Assembly (NCBI GenBank): GCA_965221785.1
Contig: CBDCSR010000002.1
Span: 806,001 to 870,000 of the forward strand
Source of the DNA: BD2-11 sp965221785
GTDB taxonomy: Bacteria; Gemmatimonadota; Gemmatimonadetes; Longimicrobiales; Gaopeijiaceae
DNA length: 64,000 nucleotides
Direction of reading: 5' to 3'
Shown here: piece after piece, positions 8,601 to 16,164 of the stretch
Layout of the letters: the number at the start of each line of letters is the position of its first letter
Numbering within the stretch: the stretch's first letter is position 1
The notes under the pieces: model-generated
Told to the model about the DNA's origin: nothing
Database searches by the model: none
What the model saw: the letters and a program-made list of their open reading frames with translations, nothing else
Position numbers and translations under genes: made by a program

Positions 8601-8993
8601 GTTCGGATTCGACTGGTCGAGCGTAACGTCGCCGATCGAGCTCGTGGGCTGATCGTCGAAGAGCGGCGTCCACGAGGTGCCGTGGTTCTCGGTCTTCCAG
8701 ACGCCCCCCGTGCCCGTGCCGATGTAGAAGATCTGCGGCTTGGACTCCACCACCGCGATGTCCGCGATGCGCCCGCCCATGAGCGCGGGCCCGAGCTCCC
8801 GATACTGCAGATGCGAGATGACCGTTTCGAGCGCGGACTGGGCGTGGATGTGCCCGGATGGGAACATCGCGGTCCCCGTGAAGAGGACGGCGAGGGTAGC
8901 CGCGGCGTGGAGGACGCGCCGGCGGATCGGAGTCGAGCCGCGCCGGGTCGAGCCGCGCCGGGTGTTTAAAGTCGAGTTGCGCTGGGTCTTCAT
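5640..8993 (-). CDS. Secreted VPS10/sortilin-type beta-propeller protein (BNR repeats, glycosyl-hydrolase-like annotation)
   Basis: Protein of 1117 residues. The N-terminus MKTQRNSTLNTRRGS... has a basic stretch, then a hydrophobic segment ending MFPSGHIHAQ, a likely signal peptide. The body carries many Asp-box/BNR turns such as SVDGGRTWRHMG, TQDGGETWEKV, TLDGGDTWTEL and SRDDGATWTNV, giving propeller blades over roughly residues 50-750. A low-complexity acidic linker (EDDEEGGNGNGDG and following) precedes a beta-rich segment (FALTITDSDGNHVRTL) and a helical tail with AAEELIDG. The start at 8993 gives the best signal peptide; the frame is open for 80 more codons upstream. Such proteins are abundant in Gemmatimonadota and related phyla. 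Their substrate is unknown, and the hydrolase label is by similarity only. Confidence 0.85.
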   Translation of the reverse strand: MKTQRNSTLNTRRGSTRRGSTPIRRRVLHAAATLAVLFTGTAMFPSGHIHAQSALETVISHLQYRELGPALMGGRIADIAVVESKPQIFYIGTGTGGVWKTENHGTSWTPLFDDQPTSSIGDVTLDQSNPNLVWVGTGEPQNRQSSGWGNGVYKSVDGGRTWRHMGLEGSKHVGRILIHPRDPDIVYVAAVGDLWGPNEERGVFRTQDGGETWEKVLYINEDTGAIDMAMDPRDPNTIFAGMYQRRRTGWGFNGGGPGSGLYRTLDGGDTWTELTEGLPDGDKGRIGVEVFRGDGNIVYALIEAEPRSPGQGFGGGGGPSRSGFFRSLDRGNTWEKMSDTNPRPMYYSHVRIDPTNADRVYVLGGALMVSDDGGRTFRSDGATQVHVDHHALWINPADPDHLILGSDGGVAASWDGTGHWRMFDNLPLGQFYAIGHDMRDPYFVCGGLQDNDAWCGPSNTRSFHGIGHQDWYEVAYGDGFFAIVDPTDSTIVYAESQHGNMNRYDLNTGEKIPMRPITGPRENGDTAKTYRYNWNSPLQLSPHDPATVYLGANFLMRSRDYGMSWEEVGGVDLTKQIDREELEIMGVAGSEPQMSVNDGISTYGNITSFAESILAPGLLYVGTDDGNLQVSRDDGATWTNVADRIPGLPERTYVSRVEPSHHVEGRVYASFDGHRNADYAAYVYVSEDYGQNWSRITDGLPDGWSVNVVTEHHRAPNLLFVGNETGVFVSVDRGGEWVQLKNNLPTVPVDDILVHPRDNDLLVGTHGRSFYILADVTPLEQLSESMLAEAGRVFPQARPTIMWAERGDWPFQGATYQAPNPPRGSLIRYYLRDAWEAPMAAEDDEEGGNGNGDGPEDGDSGQDADESDDAAGRSDEDSEAFALTITDSDGNHVRTLEAASEPGVNEVVWDWRFDAPYEADGQQGGGGGGPFGGGTPQGPVALPGVYTVSMDVGGETFSTTVEIQADPRRPMTMSDRMARQDALMSLHRLAVPIHDATQAINHLEEQLDAAEELIDGADAPPEGIEEELEAIREALEEIEEDVSEARQNAGVARAIQQASVHPTEDHMWQVDHAWEVMGETVPELNALIETLVPALNAQLYAEGVRPDAGEAVEMPGR

Positions 8994-9085
8994 GGCTGGT
9001 ATTCCGCTTCTGGAGAATCGACAACCCGCGTGCCGGCACGGCGCCGGCATGCAACCTGCACCCGGCTGGCAGCGTACTTGAATCC

Positions 9086-10393
9086 ATGCCTGCGACACCG
9101 CAGGCGAAGAGGACGGGAAAATACGGAATGGTTCCCAGGAACGCGATTGCAAGGGCCGTCTGGGTGGCCTGGATGCGCGCCCGCCTGGTCGGGGAGTGGC
9201 TTCGGACCGGGGTCGCGTACCGGCCGCTCTCACCCGACTCCGTCGCTGACCCCTACCCGCTGTACCGCAGGCTGCGCGAGCGCGACCCGATTCATCGCAG
9301 CATCTTCGCCAACCAGGTCGTGGTGTCCCGCTACGCCGACGTCGACCGCATCCTCCGGGACCACCGGACCTTCGGCAACGACTTCAGCAGGGTGACCTCC
9401 TCGGAGGGCTCGCTGGCAACGCGGAAGAAGCTCACGCCGAGCATGCTCGCGCAGGATCCGCCCGACCACACCCGCCTGCGCAGTCTCGTGAACCGGGCAT
9501 TCACGCCCCGCCAGGTGGCAGGGATGGAGGACTACATCCGCGCAACGGCGCACGCGCTCCTCGACCAGGTCGGGGAGGCCCGGGAATTCGATCTGATGAA
9601 GGCCTTCGCGGTGCCGCTTCCCACGATCGTGATCGCCCGGATGATCGGGGTCCCCGAGGGCGACCTCGACCGCTTCAAGGTCTGGTCCGACGATCTGGCG
9701 CGTGCTCTGGAGCCCTTCCTCTCACCGGAAGAGGAAGAGAAGGTGTACCGTGCCGCTCAGCAGTTCGCGGCGTACTTCACGGCCATCATCGAGCAGCGCC
9801 GCCGCGAGCCCCGCGACGATCTCGTCTCGCGGCTGGTCGAGGCCGAGGACGCGGGCGACAAGCTGACCGCCGAGGAGACGAGGGTGATGCTCCGCCTTCT
9901 CCTTACGGCCGGCAACGAGACCACCACCAATCTCATCGGCAATGGGGTCCGGGCCCTCCTGCGGCACCCCGACCAGCTCGCCCTGCTCAGGGAGCGGCCC
10001 GAACTGATCCCTTCGGCGGTGGAAGAACTGCTGCGCTACGACACGCCGGTCCAGCTGGACATGCGCGTAGCGCTTCGGGACCTCGAGCTCGGCGGGCTGG
10101 CCGTGAAGGAAGGAACGCTGGTCACGCTCCTGATCGGATCCGCCAACCACGATCCCGGACGGTTCCCGGAGCCGGAGAGGCTGGACATCACCCGGTCGGG
10201 CCAGCCGAACATCTCGTTCGGGCGAGGCATCCACCACTGCCTCGGCGCCCCCCTCGCCCGGCTGGAGGGACGGATCGCGCTCGAGGTGCTGCTGGAGCGA
10301 TTCCCCCGGCTCGACTTCGGTACGCGTCCGCCGAAGTACCGGCCGAACATCGTGCTCAGGGGGCTGGAGCACTTCGACGTTCGGGTGGGCTAA
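9086..10393 (+). CDS. Cytochrome P450 monooxygenase
   Basis: Soluble bacterial P450 of 435 residues. The I-helix motif is TAGNETTTN at about 273-281; the usual acidic residue of AGxDTT is Glu here, as in some CYP families. The ExxR motif is in EELLRYDTP at about 312. The heme-binding loop is SFGRGIHHCLGAPLAR with the thiolate ligand C385. HTRLRSLVNRAFTPR is the C-helix. The start at 9086 lies 92 bases from the divergent VPS10 gene, and a second in-frame ATG lies at 9128. No ferredoxin or reductase gene is adjacent, so electrons must come from elsewhere. Substrate unknown. Confidence 0.92.
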   Translation: MPATPQAKRTGKYGMVPRNAIARAVWVAWMRARLVGEWLRTGVAYRPLSPDSVADPYPLYRRLRERDPIHRSIFANQVVVSRYADVDRILRDHRTFGNDFSRVTSSEGSLATRKKLTPSMLAQDPPDHTRLRSLVNRAFTPRQVAGMEDYIRATAHALLDQVGEAREFDLMKAFAVPLPTIVIARMIGVPEGDLDRFKVWSDDLARALEPFLSPEEEEKVYRAAQQFAAYFTAIIEQRRREPRDDLVSRLVEAEDAGDKLTAEETRVMLRLLLTAGNETTTNLIGNGVRALLRHPDQLALLRERPELIPSAVEELLRYDTPVQLDMRVALRDLELGGLAVKEGTLVTLLIGSANHDPGRFPEPERLDITRSGQPNISFGRGIHHCLGAPLARLEGRIALEVLLERFPRLDFGTRPPKYRPNIVLRGLEHFDVRVG

Positions 10394-10460
10394 CGGGCCG
10401 CCTCTCCTCCAATACAATCCACTAGCGGAAGGAGCCGGATCGCGTCCCCTCATCCTGTAT

Positions 10461-10482
10461 TACATCATGTATGATTGATGTA
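10461..10482. promoter_or_regulatory. AT-rich inverted repeat before a short MAATARLG frame; possible remnant of an antitoxin promoter
   Basis: TACATCA (10461-10467) and TGATGTA (10476-10482) form an inverted repeat, followed by TATTATACTTGT and an ATG at 10493 starting MAATARLG. AT-rich palindromes ahead of such short frames are typical of small antitoxin genes. Here the frame runs into the 3' end of the convergent hydrolase gene and shows no domain, so I treat it as a remnant. Confidence 0.35.
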
Positions 10483-10572
10483 TTATACTTGTATGGCAGC
10501 GACCGCCAGGCTTGGGGCTCAGAGGATCGATGCACAACACGGCTCCCGCTCAGAACACCTTCATCCTCCGGA

Positions 10573-12483
10573 TCAGGGCACCTTCATCGGCAGGATGATC
10601 GCGGAGGGATGGGTCGCATTCCGCTGCACTGACAGCACCGGCACGCTCCCGTCCCGGGGATAGCTCAGGAAGGTGTCGGCGTCCGCCCCCGCGATGGCAA
10701 CCCGGATCCGGTGGCCTTCCCGGATCAATACCGAAGTCGCCCACAGGTCGAAGCTGATCTCGGCGACTTCGCCCGGCACCAGCGGCATCGCATCGGCGCG
10801 CAGTTCGGAGCGGTGCGGGCCGTACTTGCGGTAGAGCGGCGCATCGTCGGTGACCGCGCGCATCAACGCCCGCAGCTGTCCCTCGGTGATGTAGCGCACG
10901 GTGCCGTCCGGGGCGACATCCTCCAGGTAGACGATGAACGCCCCGTCGGCCTCGTTCGAGGCGACGTGCAGCGTGACCACCGGATGGCCCGTGATCTCCG
11001 TGTCGGCCTGCATCGGGGCGCTGGTGTAGGTGAGCAGCCTGGCGTCCTCGTCGCGCCGGTCCCCGTATACGACATCGCCGCCGCCGCCGTTGGTGTACCA
11101 GCGGTTGCGCGTGCCCGTGGTCGCCGTGAAGTCGACGGTGTAGGCATCCTCGCCCTCGGATTCGGATGGGGCGTTCCGCGTCAGCATCCCGTCGGCGCCG
11201 AAGTGCCAGGTTACATCCTCGAAGCCCGCGGGAGGCCACGTCTCCGTACGTGTCCAGCGGTCCGCGCCGAGCGTGTAGTAGTTGATCTCGCTGGGTGTCC
11301 GGGCGGACCCGCCCTCTCTCAGATGCTCGTCGAAGAATGCCACCAGCTCCGCGAAGCGCGCGCCCGCGTCGGGAGTGACCGGTGTGTCGTCCGGCCTGAA
11401 CGGATCCGCGTCGTTGCGGGCGCCGTGGTCCCACGGCCCGATGAACACGTGCTGGGGGTTTGAGATCGTGTTGTAGCGCCCCAGCGTGCCGTTCACGGTG
11501 GCGGCGTCCTGCCAGCCTGCCCGAATGAACATCGCCACGGCCGACTCCTCGATCCGGGGGAGATGGCCCGAGGGGCTGCGCCGGTGCCCGACATTGGTCT
11601 CGTCGTAGCGGCCGAAGGGATCGTCGCGGAACTCGTATTCGAGCGCCGCCCCGAAGGGCACCGTGTTGGCTTCGTGCTCGGCCACCGCAGCCGCGATGAG
11701 GGCGCCGTCCGGGTCCGCATCGACCGGTTTGACCCCGGTGACCTCTCGCCGCAGTTCGTCGCATTCGGGGCCGCTCACCCGGGAGAGCCCGCAGATGTCG
11801 TTCAGGTCCTGCATGCGCGTGCGGTTCGACCAGCTCTCCAGGAAGCCGACGGTGAGCACGCCGCCCGGGAAGACCAGGTGCCCGAAGTTGTCGAAGTCGT
11901 TGAACAGCGGCGCGACCGCCTTCACGGCCGGGTGCCGGTTGACCGCCAGCATCTCCGCGGTATTGCCCGCGTACGACACGCCGTAGGCGCCGACCCGGCC
12001 GTTCGACCACGGCTGCGCCACGATCCAGTCGACGACTTCGCCGTAGTCGCGCCATTCGTCCTCGGCCAGCTCGAAGCGGCGGATGCCGAACGAGGCCCCG
12101 CTCCCGCGCGCGTCGACGAGCACAAGCGCGTATCCTGCCCCGTTCCAGCGCTCGGCCTCGTCGAAGTTGGAGTCGCCTTCGACCGGTGCGTCGACGAATC
12201 CACGGGCCCGCCAATAGCGGGTCGCCCGGATCATGGTGGGGAGGCGGGTGCCCTCCTCGATGCCTTCCGGCAGCCAGACATCGACCGCGATGCGCACGCC
12301 GTCGCGCATGGGGATGTGGAGCGCCTGGTTGCGCTCAAGTGTGCTGGCCGGGCCGATCGCCCCCGCCCCGGTGGAAGGGGCGTCGCCGCAGGATGCGGTG
12401 AACGCGAGGAGAGTCAGTGCGAGGGCCGAGGGCGCCGTGGCAGTCAGCAGAGAAGAGGGGCTTGGATCGTTCCGGCGTTTCAT
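10573..12483 (-). CDS. CocE/NonD-family hydrolase, lipoprotein (X-Pro dipeptidyl-peptidase-like)
   Basis: Protein of 636 residues. The N-terminus has a hydrophobic run ending in the lipobox-like FTASC at C32, so it is probably a lipoprotein. The alpha/beta-hydrolase domain starts at about residue 50 (IPMRDGVRIAVDVWLPEG). The nucleophile is S170 in GVSYAG. The C-terminal third (from about residue 400, ADRWTRTETWPPAGFEDVTW onward) is the jelly-roll domain typical of X-Pro dipeptidyl-peptidase/cocaine-esterase relatives. Most members act on acyl or peptide substrates outside the cytoplasm. The substrate here is not predictable. It is monocistronic as far as can be seen and divergent from the XRE-ImmA gene. 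Confidence 0.88.
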   Translation of the reverse strand: MKRRNDPSPSSLLTATAPSALALTLLAFTASCGDAPSTGAGAIGPASTLERNQALHIPMRDGVRIAVDVWLPEGIEEGTRLPTMIRATRYWRARGFVDAPVEGDSNFDEAERWNGAGYALVLVDARGSGASFGIRRFELAEDEWRDYGEVVDWIVAQPWSNGRVGAYGVSYAGNTAEMLAVNRHPAVKAVAPLFNDFDNFGHLVFPGGVLTVGFLESWSNRTRMQDLNDICGLSRVSGPECDELRREVTGVKPVDADPDGALIAAAVAEHEANTVPFGAALEYEFRDDPFGRYDETNVGHRRSPSGHLPRIEESAVAMFIRAGWQDAATVNGTLGRYNTISNPQHVFIGPWDHGARNDADPFRPDDTPVTPDAGARFAELVAFFDEHLREGGSARTPSEINYYTLGADRWTRTETWPPAGFEDVTWHFGADGMLTRNAPSESEGEDAYTVDFTATTGTRNRWYTNGGGGDVVYGDRRDEDARLLTYTSAPMQADTEITGHPVVTLHVASNEADGAFIVYLEDVAPDGTVRYITEGQLRALMRAVTDDAPLYRKYGPHRSELRADAMPLVPGEVAEISFDLWATSVLIREGHRIRVAIAGADADTFLSYPRDGSVPVLSVQRNATHPSAIILPMKVP

Positions 12484-12541
12484 GGGGCAGACTCCCGAGA
12501 CTGGCGGGCCGCTCTTCCTGGTTGGAGAAAGCTACGCGCCC

Positions 12542-12558
12542 GTAGTGTTGCAAACTAC
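12542..12558. promoter_or_regulatory. Inverted repeat in the promoter region of the XRE-ImmA/PIN pair
   Basis: GTAGT-GTTGCAA-ACTAC is an interrupted palindrome 24 bases before the ATG at 12583. XRE-family proteins of this type usually repress their own operon, so it is a candidate autoregulatory operator (inference). Confidence 0.4.
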
Positions 12559-12582
12559 TGATTGCAAGATTATCGTACTTTT

Positions 12583-13707
12583 ATGCATATGCAACATCGT
12601 AAGCGCATCGGTCGTCGGCTCAGAGTCGCCCGCGACCGAGCCGGCCTGACCCAGCAGCAACTGGCAGACAGCCTCGGCCTGAAGCACCGTCAGATCGTTT
12701 CCAGGATCGAGGAAGGAGAGCGTTCTCTCCACGCGAATGAACTCATCATGGCGATGGACGTTCTCGGCGTGGACCTCGACTACTTCACCGATGCCTTCCG
12801 CCTGGAGGGTGAAGGCGAGTTCAGCTTCCGGACGAGTCCGGATGTCTCGCGTGAGGTCATCGACGGGTTTGAACGCCGCGCCGGTCGATGGATCGCCATG
12901 TACCGGGAGCTGTCCCGGGAGCAGGGCCAAAGGCCGCGGTGGCTTGGGCATACGGTCAACCTGAAACGCACATCCTCGTTCGAAGATGCGATGGCAGCCG
13001 GCGAAGCGGTAGCACATCGCTTCGATGTCGGGCGACGCCCTGCGGAAAGACTGCGGACGGTCATGCAGGACGACTTGGGGATTCTCGTGCTCGATGTTGA
13101 TGCCCCACACGGCGTTTCGGGAGCTGCCTCACGCATCCCGGGATTGAACTGCGTTCTCATCAACCGCCGGGAACCCGAGGGACGCCGGAACTTCGATCTG
13201 GCCCACGAACTGTTCCACCTGCTCACCTGGGACGCGATGCCCCCGGAGCGAACGGAGGCGGTTGAAGTGCCGCGCCGAGGGAAGGGATGGCGCACGGAAA
13301 AGCTGGCCGAGAACTTCGCCGCAGCCGTCCTCATGCCCGGAGAAATCGTGCAGGAGGAATGGGCATCCCGATCGCCGTCGGCCGATCCGCACGACCTGCT
13401 GAAGGAGGGCGCGGCCAGATTTCGGGTCTCCGCTTCAGCTTACAAGTGGCGTCTTCGCAACCTCGATTTACTCTCGCAAAGGGAAACCGACGCGCTGGAT
13501 GACGGGCGGCTGATCGCGAGTTACCCATCGCGCTGCGATGCGCCGACTCCCTCCCTGTTCAGCCGGCACTTCGTCAAGCCGATAGCCATCGCGCTGGATA
13601 CGGGACGTCTCTCGGTGCGGCGGGCGGCAACCATTCTCGATCTGTCGCTTCGCGAGCTGGCTGCACTGCTCCAGTCGTACGGCCACGAGGCGTACTTCGA
13701 GGCGTAG
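12583..13707 (+). CDS. XRE-family regulator fused to ImmA/IrrE metallopeptidase domain
   Basis: Protein of 374 residues. The N-terminal helix-turn-helix spans about residues 4-65 (RIGRRLRVARDRAGLTQQQLADSLGL). The middle contains the gluzincin motif HELFH at 208-212 within FDLAHELFHLL, with a downstream glutamate in AENFAAAVLMP as the probable third zinc ligand. The C-terminal part is helical. ImmA/IrrE proteins cleave repressors or act as the antitoxin side of modules with a toxin gene next door (family knowledge). Here a PIN-like gene follows after five bases, supporting a two-gene module. ATG codons at 12583 and 12589 are both possible starts; a TTG at 12562 is in frame. Confidence 0.88.
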   Translation: MHMQHRKRIGRRLRVARDRAGLTQQQLADSLGLKHRQIVSRIEEGERSLHANELIMAMDVLGVDLDYFTDAFRLEGEGEFSFRTSPDVSREVIDGFERRAGRWIAMYRELSREQGQRPRWLGHTVNLKRTSSFEDAMAAGEAVAHRFDVGRRPAERLRTVMQDDLGILVLDVDAPHGVSGAASRIPGLNCVLINRREPEGRRNFDLAHELFHLLTWDAMPPERTEAVEVPRRGKGWRTEKLAENFAAAVLMPGEIVQEEWASRSPSADPHDLLKEGAARFRVSASAYKWRLRNLDLLSQRETDALDDGRLIASYPSRCDAPTPSLFSRHFVKPIAIALDTGRLSVRRAATILDLSLRELAALLQSYGHEAYFEA

Positions 13708-13712
13708 GGCCG

Positions 13713-14210
13713 GTGGCGCACAACATTATCCTCGTTGACACGATGATTGTCATCGAGGCGGTGGACACGGGTTGCTGGAATGCCATCACCGGTCAGCGGC
13801 AAGTGGTCACGGTCCCAGCGTGCGAGGATGAGTTGCTTCGGGGCGATGCCTCTGCTCGCGGGTACATCACAGTCGGAGCAGAGGAAATCGCACGGATGAC
13901 GATTCAGGCGGTCCTACCAGCCGCCGCTGTGAACCTGCGACTCAGGTATCCCGACGCCGATCGGCTTGATCGCGGCGAGCGGGATCTGCTGGCCTTGGTC
14001 ACGACGATCACCGACGAATTCGACTTGTGCAGTTGCGACAGGGCGGCCGTGCGAGCCGCTCATGCGCTCGGCTGGCTCGACCGCGTCGTATCGCTTGAAA
14101 GCGTCGCCGCCAGCGTAGGCGCGCGACCCAGCCGCAGCTTCAAGCGCCAGTACACCGACGTGTTCCTGAGTGCCTGGCGGACGGACCTACGGCTCGAAGG
14201 CGACCTCTAG
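13713..14210 (+). CDS. PIN-like domain protein, probable toxin partner of the ImmA/IrrE protein
   Basis: Protein of 165 residues starting at a GTG. The PIN-like pattern is visible: ILVDTMIVIEAV with the first acidic residue, VTVPACEDELLRGD in the middle, and DRGERDLLALV plus CSCDRAAVRAAHALG with the later acidic residues. PIN domains are metal-dependent ribonucleases. It lies five bases after the XRE-ImmA/IrrE gene, so they are almost certainly co-transcribed. The assignment rests on motif spacing and context; a non-toxin nuclease role is possible. Confidence 0.68.
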   Translation: MAHNIILVDTMIVIEAVDTGCWNAITGQRQVVTVPACEDELLRGDASARGYITVGAEEIARMTIQAVLPAAAVNLRLRYPDADRLDRGERDLLALVTTITDEFDLCSCDRAAVRAAHALGWLDRVVSLESVAASVGARPSRSFKRQYTDVFLSAWRTDLRLEGDL

Positions 14211-14394
14211 CTTCGCTCAATGTGCGCATCCCACAACGACATCATCCTGCCGCAGCCTGGGCGCGGACCGGACCCCCACCCCACCTTGCCATCCCCGCGG
14301 TCGCGCGCCGATTATGCTCCCCGTCGCAAACCCGCAGGGTGCCTGTAAGGCCAGCGTGCGGGCCTATTCCTCCGAACCGTGAGTTCAGCCCCCC

Positions 14395-16143
14395 ATGCCT
14401 CCCTCCCCGACGCGGCAGGACCTCCGTTACCAGGCTGACGAAACCCCGGCGTGGGGCGTCTCCTTCGGGCTCGCCTTTCAGTACGTGCTGCTCAACATCG
14501 CGGGCATCGTCATCACGGTGGCGATCGTGGTGCGGGCGGGTGGCGGAAGCGAGACCTACCTGACCTGGGCCGCGTTCGCGACGCTGATCGTGTGCGGGAT
14601 TTCGACGCTGCTCCAGGCGAGATCCCTGGGAAGGATCGGGGCCGGCTACATCCTGCTGATGGGCACCTCGGGGGTGTTCATCGCGGTGTCGGTCGCGGCG
14701 CTGCAGTTGGGGGGGCCGGCGCTGCTGGCCACCCTCATCGTGGTCTCATCGCTCTTCCAGTTCCTGATCTCCTGGCGCCTCTCGCTGCTCCGGCGCTTCA
14801 TCACCCCGACGGTGGCGGGCACGGTGATCATGCTGATCGCGGTCACGGTCATGCCCATCGGCTTCGACCTGCTGTTCGTGGCGCCGGAAGGGGCCGCGCC
14901 GGCGGCCGCTCCCCTCACCGCCCTGACCACGATCGTGATCACCGTCGTCGTCATCCTCCGGGCCCGGGGGGCGCTCCGGCTGTGGGGATCGGTGATCGGG
15001 GCGGTGGGTGGCTGCCTGGTCGCCGCCGGGTTCGGCACCTACAACATGGGAATCGTAGGCGAGGCGCTCTGGATCGGGCTGCCGACCGCGGGATGGCCGG
15101 GCTTCGACCTGAGCCTGAGCGCGGGCTTCTGGGCCATGCTCCCGGCGTTCATCTTCGTGACGCTGGTCGGCGCCATCGAGACCATCGGCGACGGCATGGC
15201 GATCCAGCGGGTGTCGTGGCGCGAGCGGCGGGCCACCGACTTCCGCGCGGTGCAGGGCGCGGTGGCGGCGGATGGTGTGGGCAACCTGCTGTCGGGCCTG
15301 CTCGCCACGGTCCCCAACACCACCTACTCGAACAGCGTCTCGATCGTCGACATCACCGGGATCGCGGCGCGCCGGGTGGGCATGTGCATCGGGCTCATCT
15401 TCATCGCGCTTGCGTTCTTCCCCAAGGCCACGGCGGTGCTGCTGGCCATCCCGGACCCTGTCGTGGGCGCCTACATCATCGTCCTCATCGCCATCCTGTT
15501 CGTGCTGGGCGTGGAGATGGTCACGCAGGACGGCATCGACTACCGCAAGGCCACCATCATCGGCGTCTCGTTCTGGATCGGGTCCGGCTTCCAGAGCGGC
15601 GCGATCCCCTCCGAGTACTTCGGCTGGGCGGGCTCGCTGCTGGAGAACGGGATGACTTCGGGCGGGCTGACCGCGATCCTGCTCTCGGTCTTCATGGAGC
15701 TGACCGGGCCGCGGCGGCGGCGCATCGAGAGCGGGCTCAACATCGAGGAGTTGCCGAAGATCCAGGACTTCCTGGGGCGTTTCGCGTCGCGTTCGGGAAT
15801 GACGGAGGAGATGGCCAACCGGCTGGACCTCGCCGCCGAGGAGACGCTGCTGGTTCTCGTGGACCAGGCGAGCGACGACGACGAAGCGCTGGGCGAGCGG
15901 CGGTTGCGCGTGACGGCCCGGGCGGAGGCCGGCGGCGCCGAACTCGAGTTCCTCGCCGTGACCGGGGAAGGCAACATCGAGGACCGCCTGGCCCTGATCG
16001 GGGGCCGCGCAGCGGAGGTCCCCGTGGAGCGCGACGTCTCGCTCAGGCTGCTCCGCCACATCGCCACATCGGTGCACCACCAGAAGTACCATGACACGGA
16101 TATCGTGACTGTGCGGGTGGATCCGGTTGGGGCGAAGGCCTGA
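14395..16143 (+). CDS. NCS2-family nucleobase permease with a C-terminal RsbW/HATPase-like domain
   Basis: Protein of 582 residues. Residues 15-435 are a polytopic membrane protein with the NCS2 (uracil/xanthine permease) pattern, including FITPTVAGTVIMLIAVTVMPIGFDLLF, and GNLLSGLLATVPNTTYSNS as the conserved TM8-9 region. It would import a purine or pyrimidine base with protons or sodium. Unusually, residues of about 446-580 form a soluble extension. It contains RLDLAAEETLLVLVDQ, which resembles the N-box helix of anti-sigma-type GHKL ATPases, and a later strand-rich part (LRVTARAEAGGAELEFLAV). The classical glycine-rich G-boxes were not recognised, so ATP binding is uncertain. The MscS gene follows after 21 bases. 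Confidence 0.85.
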   Translation: MPPSPTRQDLRYQADETPAWGVSFGLAFQYVLLNIAGIVITVAIVVRAGGGSETYLTWAAFATLIVCGISTLLQARSLGRIGAGYILLMGTSGVFIAVSVAALQLGGPALLATLIVVSSLFQFLISWRLSLLRRFITPTVAGTVIMLIAVTVMPIGFDLLFVAPEGAAPAAAPLTALTTIVITVVVILRARGALRLWGSVIGAVGGCLVAAGFGTYNMGIVGEALWIGLPTAGWPGFDLSLSAGFWAMLPAFIFVTLVGAIETIGDGMAIQRVSWRERRATDFRAVQGAVAADGVGNLLSGLLATVPNTTYSNSVSIVDITGIAARRVGMCIGLIFIALAFFPKATAVLLAIPDPVVGAYIIVLIAILFVLGVEMVTQDGIDYRKATIIGVSFWIGSGFQSGAIPSEYFGWAGSLLENGMTSGGLTAILLSVFMELTGPRRRRIESGLNIEELPKIQDFLGRFASRSGMTEEMANRLDLAAEETLLVLVDQASDDDEALGERRLRVTARAEAGGAELEFLAVTGEGNIEDRLALIGGRAAEVPVERDVSLRLLRHIATSVHHQKYHDTDIVTVRVDPVGAKA

Positions 16144-16164
16144 GGCCTGACCGAGGGCAGGCGC

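Noticed and set aside
6318..8969. 883-codon open frame on the plus strand opposite the VPS10 gene
   Set aside because: It is the mirror of a repeat-rich coding gene with third-position GC bias. No start region, motif or composition of a real protein was found.
10475..10663. Small gene overlapping the end of the CocE-type hydrolase
   Set aside because: The start looks like that of an antitoxin, but the frame runs into the convergent gene and shows no domain.
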